Source of the DNA: MGBC108787 sp964591225
GTDB taxonomy: Bacteria > Bacillota_I > Bacilli_A > RF39 > UBA660
NCBI GenBank assembly: GCA_964591225.1
Contig: CAZQAO010000008.1
Coordinates: 1-25,025 of the forward strand
DNA: 25,025 nt
Direction: 5' to 3'
In this document: piece by piece, positions 14,977 to 21,491 of the stretch
Layout: each line of letters opens with the position of its first letter
Numbering within the stretch: position 1 is the first letter of the stretch
The notes under the pieces: generated by a model
Database searches by the model: none
What the model was told of the DNA's origin: nothing
What the model saw: only the letters and a program-made list of their open reading frames with translations
Program-made: the position numbers and the translations under genes

Positions 14977-16812
14977 ATGTGTGGAATTGTAGGAATTGTT
15001 AGTAAGGAAGATAATAAAAAGAAAATTATTAAAAAGATGGCTGATCGTATCGCTCATCGAGGACCAGATGATGAAGGGTACTATACGGATGATGATATTG
15101 CTTTAGGACATCGTCGTCTGGCCATTATTGATATTAATACCGGTATTCAACCGATGTATAATGAAGATGAAAATTTAATAGTTGTTTTTAATGGTGAAAT
15201 TTATAATTATATCGAATTAAAATCGGAATTAAAAAAGAAAAAACATAAATTTAAAACCAAAAGTGATACGGAAGTTCTGTTACATGGCTATGAAGAATGG
15301 CAAAGTGATTTGCCCAAAAAATTACGGGGAATGTTTGCTTTTGCGATTTGGGATAAAAAAGCTAAAACTTTATTCTGTGCTCGCGATAATTTTGGGATTA
15401 AACCCTTTTATTACTATCAAAAAGATGATGTTTTCTTATTTGCTTCCGAAATAAAATCTTTTTTAGAACATCCTCAGTTTGAAAAAGTTTTAAACAAAGA
15501 ATTAATTGGTCCTTATCTATCCTTTAGTTTTACCCCTACTACTGAAACTTTCTTTAAAGGGGTATATCGTTTAGATCCCGGATGTAGTTTAACTTTAAAA
15601 GATGGTAAAATAACAATTAAAAAGTATTTTAAAGTTGAATTCAAAGAAAAAGATCAATCTTATGATAAAGCAGTCGATACCATTAGTAAAACTATGAAAG
15701 ATTCAGTGGAACACCACTTATTAAGTGACGTAGAAGTTGGTTCCTTTTTATCTAGTGGGATTGATTCTTCTTATCTAGTTAGTATAGCTAAACCTGCTAA
15801 AACTTATACAGTTGGTTATGATGTATCTAAGTACGATGAAATATCTTATGCTAAAGATTTAACTGATAAATTAGGAATCCAAAATATTAGTAAAAAGATT
15901 ACGAAACAAGAGTATATGGATATTGTTCCGACGATTCTTTATTATATGGATGAACCATCTAGTGATCCTGCTGCTGTAGCTTTATATTTTGTGGCTAAGT
16001 TAGCTAGTAAAGAGGTAAAAGTAGTTTTATCGGGAGAAGGAGCTGACGAGTTCTTTGGGGGTTATAATACTTATCGCGAAGAAGTTGATTTTAAGTTTTA
16101 TAATAAAATTCCTTATCCTTTGCGCCATTTAGTCGCTTTAGTCTTTAGTTTACTGCCAGAGGTTAGAGGACGTAATTTTATTGTGAGAAGAGGTATGAAA
16201 CTAGAAGATAGTTATGTTGGTTTAAATCCGATTTTTAGTGAAAAAGAACGGAAGAAAGTATTAAGTTTTAAAGATACGATAAGAAATAAAGATATTACCG
16301 CCCCAGTTTTCCAAGAATATCAAAATCATGATAATTTAATTAAGATGCAAGCTGTCGATATTCATTTTTGGTTAGTCAAAGATATTTTACAAAAAGCTGA
16401 TCGTATGACCATGGCTAATTCCATTGAAGGTCGGGTGCCATTTATTGATAAAGAAGTATTTAAAGTAGCCTCTTCTTTAAAAGAAGAATATAAAGTTACC
16501 AAAGAAAATACGAAAGTAGCTTTAAGAACCGCAGCTAAGAAAGATATACCTAATGAATCTTATAAAAAGAAAAAATTAGGTTTTCCAGTGCCATTAAGAG
16601 AATGGATTCGAGAAGATGATTTATATAATGAAGTTAAGAAGACGATTTCCCAAGATTTTGTCGGTGAATTCTTTAATCAAGAATATGTTTTAAAGTTATT
16701 AGAACAACATCGAAATCATAAAAAAGATAATTATAAAAAAGTATGGGCGATTTATTGTTTTATTAAATGGTATGAAATTTTCTTTTTAGATAAAGAAGTT
16801 AAAGTCGCATGA
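14977..16812 (+). CDS. asnB: Glutamine-hydrolysing asparagine synthetase (AsnB family)
   Basis: Class II glutamine amidotransferase fused to an ATP-dependent synthetase; classically makes asparagine from aspartate, glutamine and ATP. 611 aa. I start it at 14977 because the product then begins MCGIVGIV, and Cys2 must be exposed as the N-terminal nucleophile. GAGGAG sits 10 nt upstream, overlapping the end of the LtaS-like gene. Other motifs: RGPDDEG, GHRRLAIID, FNGEIYNY, the PP-loop FLSSGIDSSYL (about residue 257), and SGEGADEFFGGY (about 350-361). It is followed by a PAP2 phosphatase with a 4-nt overlap. Some AsnB relatives in Bacillota amidate diaminopimelate of peptidoglycan instead of free aspartate; the envelope-gene context makes this possible but unproved. 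Confidence 0.93.
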   Translation: MCGIVGIVSKEDNKKKIIKKMADRIAHRGPDDEGYYTDDDIALGHRRLAIIDINTGIQPMYNEDENLIVVFNGEIYNYIELKSELKKKKHKFKTKSDTEVLLHGYEEWQSDLPKKLRGMFAFAIWDKKAKTLFCARDNFGIKPFYYYQKDDVFLFASEIKSFLEHPQFEKVLNKELIGPYLSFSFTPTTETFFKGVYRLDPGCSLTLKDGKITIKKYFKVEFKEKDQSYDKAVDTISKTMKDSVEHHLLSDVEVGSFLSSGIDSSYLVSIAKPAKTYTVGYDVSKYDEISYAKDLTDKLGIQNISKKITKQEYMDIVPTILYYMDEPSSDPAAVALYFVAKLASKEVKVVLSGEGADEFFGGYNTYREEVDFKFYNKIPYPLRHLVALVFSLLPEVRGRNFIVRRGMKLEDSYVGLNPIFSEKERKKVLSFKDTIRNKDITAPVFQEYQNHDNLIKMQAVDIHFWLVKDILQKADRMTMANSIEGRVPFIDKEVFKVASSLKEEYKVTKENTKVALRTAAKKDIPNESYKKKKLGFPVPLREWIREDDLYNEVKKTISQDFVGEFFNQEYVLKLLEQHRNHKKDNYKKVWAIYCFIKWYEIFFLDKEVKVA

Positions 16813-17402
16813 AAAAAGATTATTTTATGTTAATACCCTTATTTACTTTAATTATAATTATCGTGTTCTTATTAACAGGGCATATTGCTATTATTGATTC
16901 TTTATATAACTATATAGTATTTCCTAATGATTTGGTTACGACTATTAATAAAATCATTACTTTCTTTGGTTCCTTTTTAGGTATTATTACGATAGTTTTA
17001 TTATTAGCAATATTTTATAAACCGAAAAAACATATTTCTTATTTAACGATAGTTTTAGTGATATCTTGTGGAGTAAATTTTTTATTAAAAAACATCGTAA
17101 GACGAGCAAGACCTAGTCTTATCCATTTAGTTAATGAAAGTGGCTTTAGTTTTCCTAGTGGTCATGCTATGGCTGCTTGTACTTGTTATGGCTTTTTAAT
17201 CTATTTGTTATGGCAAAGTGATAGTGAAAAACGCTGGAAGATCGTGGGAACTATTTTATTAAGTTTACTTATTTTACTAATCGGTTACAGTCGCATTTAT
17301 TTAAATGTGCATTATGTTAGTGATGTTCTGGCGGGATTTTCTCTTTCGATTATCATTTTATATCTATTTATTAAATGTTATGGTGCTAAAAAAATAAAGT
17401 AG
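16809..17402 (+). CDS. PAP2-family membrane phosphatase
   Basis: Integral membrane lipid phosphatase, 197 aa, about six helices. The three conserved blocks are all present: K94-(x6)-R101-P102 (KNIVRRARP), SFPSGHA with the catalytic His at residue 119, and SRIYLNVHYVSDVLAG with the second His and the Asp. Relatives remove phosphate from undecaprenyl pyrophosphate (BcrC), phosphatidylglycerol phosphate (PgpB) or phosphatidic acid. Substrate cannot be read from sequence. The start overlaps the asnB stop (ATGA), so it is translated with asnB. With LtaS upstream, a role in recycling lipid carriers or in feeding phosphatidylglycerol supply is plausible. A bidirectional terminator ends the operon. 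Confidence 0.92.
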   Translation: MKKDYFMLIPLFTLIIIIVFLLTGHIAIIDSLYNYIVFPNDLVTTINKIITFFGSFLGIITIVLLLAIFYKPKKHISYLTIVLVISCGVNFLLKNIVRRARPSLIHLVNESGFSFPSGHAMAACTCYGFLIYLLWQSDSEKRWKIVGTILLSLLILLIGYSRIYLNVHYVSDVLAGFSLSIIILYLFIKCYGAKKIK

Positions 17403-17419
17403 GGAATTCCTACTTTTTT
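17396..17419. terminator. Bidirectional terminator between the PAP2 and TspO genes
   Basis: AAAGTAGG (17396-17403) pairs with CCTACTTT (17409-17416) around a 5-nt loop. Six Ts follow on the plus strand, and an A-rich run on the other side serves the convergent TspO gene. The stem includes the PAP2 stop codon. Confidence 0.85.
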
Positions 17420-17873
17420 AGTTTAAAAGATATATACCAATATTTAAATAACAAGCAAATAAGATCCATAAAAGATAAGGTATTAATAAATAAGCTGAAG
17501 TTTTGTTTTGATGATAAAATTGTCGTATTAGAATAATTACTAAGACAATTAAGCAAATAATCCATAAAATTGCCATAAACCGCCATTTTAGTAAGAAGAA
17601 TATAATTGACCACATCCCATTAACCAATAATTGTAAGTAATATAAAATATCCGTATTAGTAAAATCTTTATTTTTTCTTTTATAAAGAGCATAAGCTAGT
17701 CCAATTAATAGATATAATATTGTCCAGGCAATGGGAAAAAGTATTTTAGGTGGTGATAATGGGGGTTGAACTAAACTAGTATAATCAATTGCATTTCTAA
17801 TGAAAAAACTAACTAATCCTCCCATTAAAAGGGGCGTAAATAAGTAAAATAGAAATCGTATAACTTTTTTCAT
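17418..17873 (-). CDS. tspO: TspO/MBR family tryptophan-rich sensory protein
   Basis: Five-helix membrane protein of 151 aa, the bacterial form of the mitochondrial translocator protein; binds porphyrins and related ligands. Family signatures are LVQPPLSPPKILFPIAWTI followed by LYLLIGLAYALY (helices 1-2 region), QLLVNGMWSIIFFLLKW (helix 3, normally QL..N..WS..FF), and PYLLWILFACYLNIGIYLLN (helix 5, normally PYL.W..FA..LN..I..LN). AAAGGATTAG is the ribosome site, and TATACAAT lies about 25 nt before the ATG. It is transcribed convergently with the PAP2 operon and lies downstream of the 143-aa gene, separated from it by a terminator, so it is probably an independent unit. No heme or porphyrin gene is nearby. 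Confidence 0.95.
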   Translation of the reverse strand: MKKVIRFLFYLFTPLLMGGLVSFFIRNAIDYTSLVQPPLSPPKILFPIAWTILYLLIGLAYALYKRKNKDFTNTDILYYLQLLVNGMWSIIFFLLKWRFMAILWIICLIVLVIILIRQFYHQNKTSAYLLIPYLLWILFACYLNIGIYLLN

Positions 17874-17925
17874 ATCTAATCCTTTCTACCACTATTGTAT
17901 AGTACTCTAACTAAAAATATACTTT

Positions 17926-17949
17926 AAAAAAACTGATATCAATCAGTTT
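17926..17949 (-). terminator. Intrinsic terminator of the 143-aa gene
   Basis: On the minus strand AAACTGAT and ATCAGTTT form a perfect 8-bp stem with loop TGAT, followed by a T-tract (As at 17926-17932 on the plus strand). The stem begins at the stop codon and separates this gene from tspO. Confidence 0.88.
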
Positions 17950-18379
17950 ATAAATATTCTTTTAATATTTCTACATGGTTTTCTTGCATTTTTACATATT
18001 TATCCACAATCTTGTGAACCCGGTCATCAATATTTTTATTATTTAAAATTTTCTTACCTTCAATAATACCCATATTAACTCCTTTAAGTAATAATTCGGC
18101 GATTTTAGAGTTACTTTTATCGGCAAAAGTTTTCATTTCAATTCCATACCATGTCATTACTTTATTCATCGTATTGGTTTCATGAGGTTCTTCTTGATTA
18201 TATTCGGGATAGACATCTTCAATAATTTTTTCAATGTCTTGATAATCATCATATTGTTTCTCTAAGATTTGTTTTAACTTATCATCTTCAACTTTGTCTA
18301 ATATAAAGTGAAGGGCATCACACCCCATACAAGCTCCTTTATTAATTTCATCTAAAGCATTAATATTTTCTTCTTTCAT
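17948..18379 (-). CDS. Conserved helical protein of unknown function, possibly ferritin-like
   Basis: Soluble 143-aa protein, nearly all helix, rich in Asp, Glu and Lys. Recognisable stretches are NKGACMGCDALHFILDKVED (about 13-32), PHETNTMNKVMTWYGIEMKT (about 65-84), KIAELLLKGVNMGIIEGKKI (about 92-111) and the terminal EENHVEILKEYL-like helix. The Glu/His/Met pattern, four helices and length suggest a ferritin-like bundle. I recall similar uncharacterised proteins in Clostridia and Erysipelotrichia, but metal ligands cannot be assigned confidently (candidate E/H pairs only). AGGAGTGAG precedes the start. It is monocistronic, with its own terminator. Confidence 0.75.
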   Translation of the reverse strand: MKEENINALDEINKGACMGCDALHFILDKVEDDKLKQILEKQYDDYQDIEKIIEDVYPEYNQEEPHETNTMNKVMTWYGIEMKTFADKSNSKIAELLLKGVNMGIIEGKKILNNKNIDDRVHKIVDKYVKMQENHVEILKEYL

Positions 18380-18424
18380 TATCTCACTCCTATCCCTATT
18401 ATGGATAAATAATTTTATTTTATA

Positions 18425-18520
18425 CTATAAGGTACCGATTTGAATATTTAACTGATAAGGATTAATCAGTGCTTCGTATTGGGCTTTAATTGGTTCATAT
18501 TGGTTTAAAATTTCGGTCAT
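18425..18520 (-). pseudogene. Possible small ORF or gene remnant in the intergenic region
   Basis: Reading on the minus strand from the ATG at 18518-18520 gives 31 residues (MTEILNQYEPIKAQYEALIN, then PYQLNIQIGTL, stop). The frame stays open upstream to about 18556 (adds residues such as IGQKLLVFSI) without another usable start. No ribosome site precedes the ATG. The composition looks like protein, so this may be the tail of a decayed gene, or it may be chance. The rest of the 18380-18604 spacer holds only the promoters of its flanking genes. Confidence 0.3.
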
Positions 18521-18563
18521 AATACTGAAAACTAATAATTTTTGTCCTATTTTGGTTTAAACA

Positions 18564-18572
18564 TGTTAAAAT
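18564..18572 (+). promoter_or_regulatory. Extended -10 promoter of the RNB-like/PurA-like cluster
   Basis: TGTTAAAAT with a TTGTCC-like -35 nineteen bases upstream (18542-18547). AGGGTGG at 18593-18599 is the ribosome site. Confidence 0.55.
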
Positions 18573-18604
18573 AGAGATAAGAAATATATTTTAGGGTGGT
18601 TATG

Positions 18605-20113
18605 ATGGAAGAAAATAAAACGTATTTAGCAAATAATAAATATTATTATTTAATTATACAAACACTTTTAGAAGATGATAAAAACTATTTGTTTATTAAA
18701 GACTTAATTAAAGAAAATAAACATTTTGTCAATGCTCGTTTTCATGACCAACCCATTATTTTTTTAATTCTGGATCGTTATATATATAATTTAAAAAAAG
18801 AATTAGTTAATCAAAAACTAGTTCATAACAATCCCCATTACTTTTATTCGTTACTAAAATTATATTTACAAGAAGATTTAGATTTAACTAACGAAGAAGT
18901 AAAACAATTTCATAGTCGTTTAGAAGAACTAAAAAGTTATCTAACTTTTAAACAATATCGTAAAGCTCCCTTGCTTATAGACCAAATTAATGATTTATTT
19001 ACTGAAAGTAAAACATTACCTAATTATGAAGTATCTTCTTACCAACTCGAATTAAAACAAATGATTCATGATGTTAGTCTAGATAGTAGTAGAGTTAAAT
19101 TAATGCCGGAGTATTTAATAGATGTAGCTAGTAAAGTAGAAACATTTAAGAGTAATTATTATCGCCAATATAACTGCTTTCCGGACGATAATACCATTGC
19201 TTTAAATTTAAATCTACCATTGTATGATATTCGTAATAGTCGTTATATTAGTGATACCTGGGCTTTGGAAGGAAAGAAATATGCTTTTAGCAAAAGTTAT
19301 GATGCCGATTACAATCAATACTTGCGCATTCATGTTATTGATACCACCTTTATTGATGAAGATAGTCCTTGGTATCAAGAAATGAAATATAATATGCAAA
19401 CTAATACCCATGCTAATAAATTGTTAAAGTTTAAAGAAAATCAATATTATCCTACAATGACTTATCAATTTAAAATTGCTCCCAATGGTTTGGTTAGTTC
19501 TTTTAAAACTTATGCTAGTGCAATTAAGATTGATCAAAAGATTAGAAATAAAGAGTTAATGGATTACCGAGCAGATTATGAATTAAAAAATTTAGTGGCT
19601 GCATTAAAAAGCTTAAGTGATTTTTATAATTATGATTTAGAATTATTATCAACTGATAAAATAGAAGAATTCATCGATTATATTTTAAATATTGAACTAA
19701 AAAATTATTTTAAAGTGCATAACTTACCAACTTTATATTATGTTGATTTAGAACTAAATGATGAAGAAAAAACTGATTTACATACTGCTATTTGTTATTA
19801 TTTAGGTAAAATTCCCAAACAAGAAGCTCATGAGATATGTCGTATTTTAGATAATGCTAAACGGAGTCGTTTTTATCATTATGTAGATATTGAAGAAAGT
19901 AAAATAGAACTAGATCCTACTAACTTTATTGGTTATCAAAACTTAGTTACCTTAAAATCTAGTTTAAAAAATATGTCTGCAGAAGCAATACGGTATAAAT
20001 ATCAAGATCGCTTGCTAGAAGGAGAACAAATTTTAAATAATGATGAGGTATTTAAAGATTATTTTACTAGTAAAAAATTAATAAGAGCGCAAAAAGTAGG
20101 TGAGGACTTATAA
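18605..20113 (+). CDS. Protein with a degenerate RNase II/R (RNB)-like region, function unknown
   Basis: About 502 aa, cytoplasmic. ATGs at 18602 and 18605 both lie behind AGGGTGG; the second has the better spacing. Residues about 1-165 are charged helices without known motif. From about 215 the order of segments resembles the RNB exonuclease fold: YLRIHVIDTTFIDEDSPWYQ (RNase R-like ...GVHIADV...GS.LD), then FKIAPNGLVSSFKTYASAIK (cf. ...L...G.V.....SVI.S), LKNLVAALKSLSDFYN, and IEEFIDYILNIELKNYFK followed by VHNLPTLYYVD (cf. IEEFM..AN......P.IYR.H). The clustered catalytic aspartates expected before the first segment (D-x5-D-x-D-D) are missing, and no S1 or cold-shock domains follow. I infer a catalytically dead RNB-like protein. 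The similarity is by eye only and might be wrong. Confidence 0.6.
   Translation: MEENKTYLANNKYYYLIIQTLLEDDKNYLFIKDLIKENKHFVNARFHDQPIIFLILDRYIYNLKKELVNQKLVHNNPHYFYSLLKLYLQEDLDLTNEEVKQFHSRLEELKSYLTFKQYRKAPLLIDQINDLFTESKTLPNYEVSSYQLELKQMIHDVSLDSSRVKLMPEYLIDVASKVETFKSNYYRQYNCFPDDNTIALNLNLPLYDIRNSRYISDTWALEGKKYAFSKSYDADYNQYLRIHVIDTTFIDEDSPWYQEMKYNMQTNTHANKLLKFKENQYYPTMTYQFKIAPNGLVSSFKTYASAIKIDQKIRNKELMDYRADYELKNLVAALKSLSDFYNYDLELLSTDKIEEFIDYILNIELKNYFKVHNLPTLYYVDLELNDEEKTDLHTAICYYLGKIPKQEAHEICRILDNAKRSRFYHYVDIEESKIELDPTNFIGYQNLVTLKSSLKNMSAEAIRYKYQDRLLEGEQILNNDEVFKDYFTSKKLIRAQKVGEDL
20098..20112 (+). promoter_or_regulatory. Ribosome site that points to an ATA start codon at 20110
   Basis: AGGTGAGG (20098-20105) lies inside the end of the upstream gene, 4-7 nt before ATA at 20110-20112. 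The ATA overlaps the upstream stop as ATAA. The usual arrangement elsewhere in this window is ATGA, so a single G-to-A change would explain it. Confidence 0.55.
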
Positions 20114-20550
20114 AAACTCCCCCAATAGCTAAAGTTTATGAAGCTTTAAGTGCTATTGCTTCTAAACGAGTAGAATTAAAAGAAGATAGTGCTATAGTGT
20201 GGTCATCCGATTACCACAAGAAATATCAAGTTTTTTGGCAAGATAAACAGTATACTTCTAATGATAATGCCACATTTTGGCAAGGATATCCAGGATATCC
20301 AGTTATCGCTGTGTTATTACTTCAAGGCTATATTCCTTATCAAGAAGCAATTTTACCTTTTTTTAAAGATATCAATTGGCATGCTTTAAATGAAAAATAT
20401 AAAAGAAACTATGACGCAGCTATCGATGAAGCTTTTATAAATTTAACTAAGAAAGAAAAAGATCAGATTACTAAAGAAGTGAATAAAATTTATGAATCTT
20501 TATTATCTTTGAATATTTTAATAGTCAGAAAAATTAAGAATTTGTGTTAA
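20110..20550 (+). CDS. Conserved small protein of unknown function with apparent ATA start
   Basis: About 146 aa if started at the ATA (20110), or 117 aa from the first standard start (GTG at 20197). The frame between them is open and protein-like: KTPPIAKVYEALSAIAS then KRVELKEDSAIVWSSDYHKK. The upstream ribosome site is well placed for the ATA and there is none before the GTG, so I favour the longer form. The middle WSSDYHKKYQVFWQ, ATFWQGYPGYPVIAVLLLQG and FFKDINWHALNEKYKRNY looks like one compact alpha/beta domain rich in aromatics. I recall similar uncharacterised short proteins in Bacillota but can name no function. The tail LSLNILIVRKIKNLC overlaps the promoter of the next gene. It appears translationally coupled to the RNB-like protein. 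Confidence 0.7.
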   Translation: MKTPPIAKVYEALSAIASKRVELKEDSAIVWSSDYHKKYQVFWQDKQYTSNDNATFWQGYPGYPVIAVLLLQGYIPYQEAILPFFKDINWHALNEKYKRNYDAAIDEAFINLTKKEKDQITKEVNKIYESLLSLNILIVRKIKNLC

Positions 20551-20553
20551 AAT
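20545..20553 (+). promoter_or_regulatory. Extended -10 promoter before the Ppx/GppA-like gene
   Basis: TGTTAAAAT spans the stop codon of the preceding gene. AGGAGTGAT follows, 5 nt before the ATG at 20572. It may start a sub-operon for the Ppx-like and PurA-like genes. Confidence 0.5.
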
Positions 20554-20571
20554 AGGAATAGGAGTGATAAT

Positions 20572-21468
20572 ATGACCAATTATTATATTGATTTAGGTTC
20601 TTCTACGATAAAAGTTTATCGTTATAATGAAGAATTAACGTTATTAGAAGAACATTCTATTTATTTTAAAAATGATTTTGATGAAGAAAAGGGAATTAGT
20701 CCTGCTAATTTAAAAGAATTATGTACTTATTTTGAGGAACTAAAAAAGAAATATGATTTAAAATATGAAAATACTCATATTTTTGTAACGGGTATTTTTA
20801 GGAATCTAACTTTAGCAAGAAAGCAAGAATTAGTAAGATTATTTAATGATCAATTTGATTTACATTTTAATATTATTAGTCATGGTATTGAAAATTACTA
20901 TTTAGGTAAAGCGATGGAAAATGATTATAATGGTAAGAAAGTATTAATTATTAATATGGGTGGTAAAACAACCGAATTAGTTACTTATGTAGGTACAAAA
21001 ATCACCGATACGCAAAACTTAACGATTGGGGTAGCTGATTTATTAAATAATTTTAAGGAAGTTAATCAAAAATATAGTGGCAATACGATAGCAGAAATGG
21101 AACAATTTGTCTTAGATAAATTAGCAGATATTTCTCTAGATCAAGATTATGACTGTGCTATTTTTACGGGGGGCGAAGAAAGATTTGAGTTATTAACTGG
21201 ATTCAATTTAGTAGAAAACACGTTATTCTCTGATCATATTCATAAATATATGTTAACTCTAGAAGATTATATTAAAGGAACTCAAAAAGTATTTAATGAA
21301 ATTTCTATGACCGAGTTATATGATTTGATGCCTGATAATCCTAAATGGATGGATGGGGCTAGAAGTGGAGCTATTATTCCTTTAGCACTATTTGAAAAAG
21401 CTAATATCCATCTTATTATTCCTTCAGATTTAAATTTAATTAATGGGGTAATTAACGATTTAAAATAA
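20572..21468 (+). CDS. Divergent Ppx/GppA-like ASKHA protein
   Basis: 298 aa, cytoplasmic. The actin-like ATPase-fold phosphate loops are visible: YYIDLGSSTIKVY at the N-terminus (phosphate 1, usual IDIGS.S..L.I) and VLIINMGGKTTELVTYVG around residue 124-141 (phosphate 2, usual DIGGGSTEL). In between, HIFVTGIFRNLTLARKQELV and FNIISHGIENYYLGKAM align with the exopolyphosphatase/pppGpp phosphatase segments (V.T.A.R.A.N, and EVISG.EEA.L). In that last motif the catalytic-glutamate context GEEEA is changed to GIENY. AIFTGGEERFELL matches the C-terminal nucleotide-site glycine loop. It is shorter than full Ppx and has no HD domain. The changed catalytic motif means the activity may not be polyphosphate or pppGpp hydrolysis. 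The PurA-like gene lies 23 nt downstream. Confidence 0.75.
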   Translation: MTNYYIDLGSSTIKVYRYNEELTLLEEHSIYFKNDFDEEKGISPANLKELCTYFEELKKKYDLKYENTHIFVTGIFRNLTLARKQELVRLFNDQFDLHFNIISHGIENYYLGKAMENDYNGKKVLIINMGGKTTELVTYVGTKITDTQNLTIGVADLLNNFKEVNQKYSGNTIAEMEQFVLDKLADISLDQDYDCAIFTGGEERFELLTGFNLVENTLFSDHIHKYMLTLEDYIKGTQKVFNEISMTELYDLMPDNPKWMDGARSGAIIPLALFEKANIHLIIPSDLNLINGVINDLK

Positions 21469-21491
21469 TTTTCTAATAGGGGGCTTTTAAA

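Noticed and set aside
5969..16812. Mycoplasma/Spiroplasma genetic code (UGA as Trp)
   Set aside because: UGA ends the genes at 5972 and 16812 within ATGA overlaps, and tryptophans in the proteins are encoded by TGG.
17410..17613. Minus-strand frame overlapping tspO in another phase
   Set aside because: It lies fully inside the well-supported tspO region and has no start signal.
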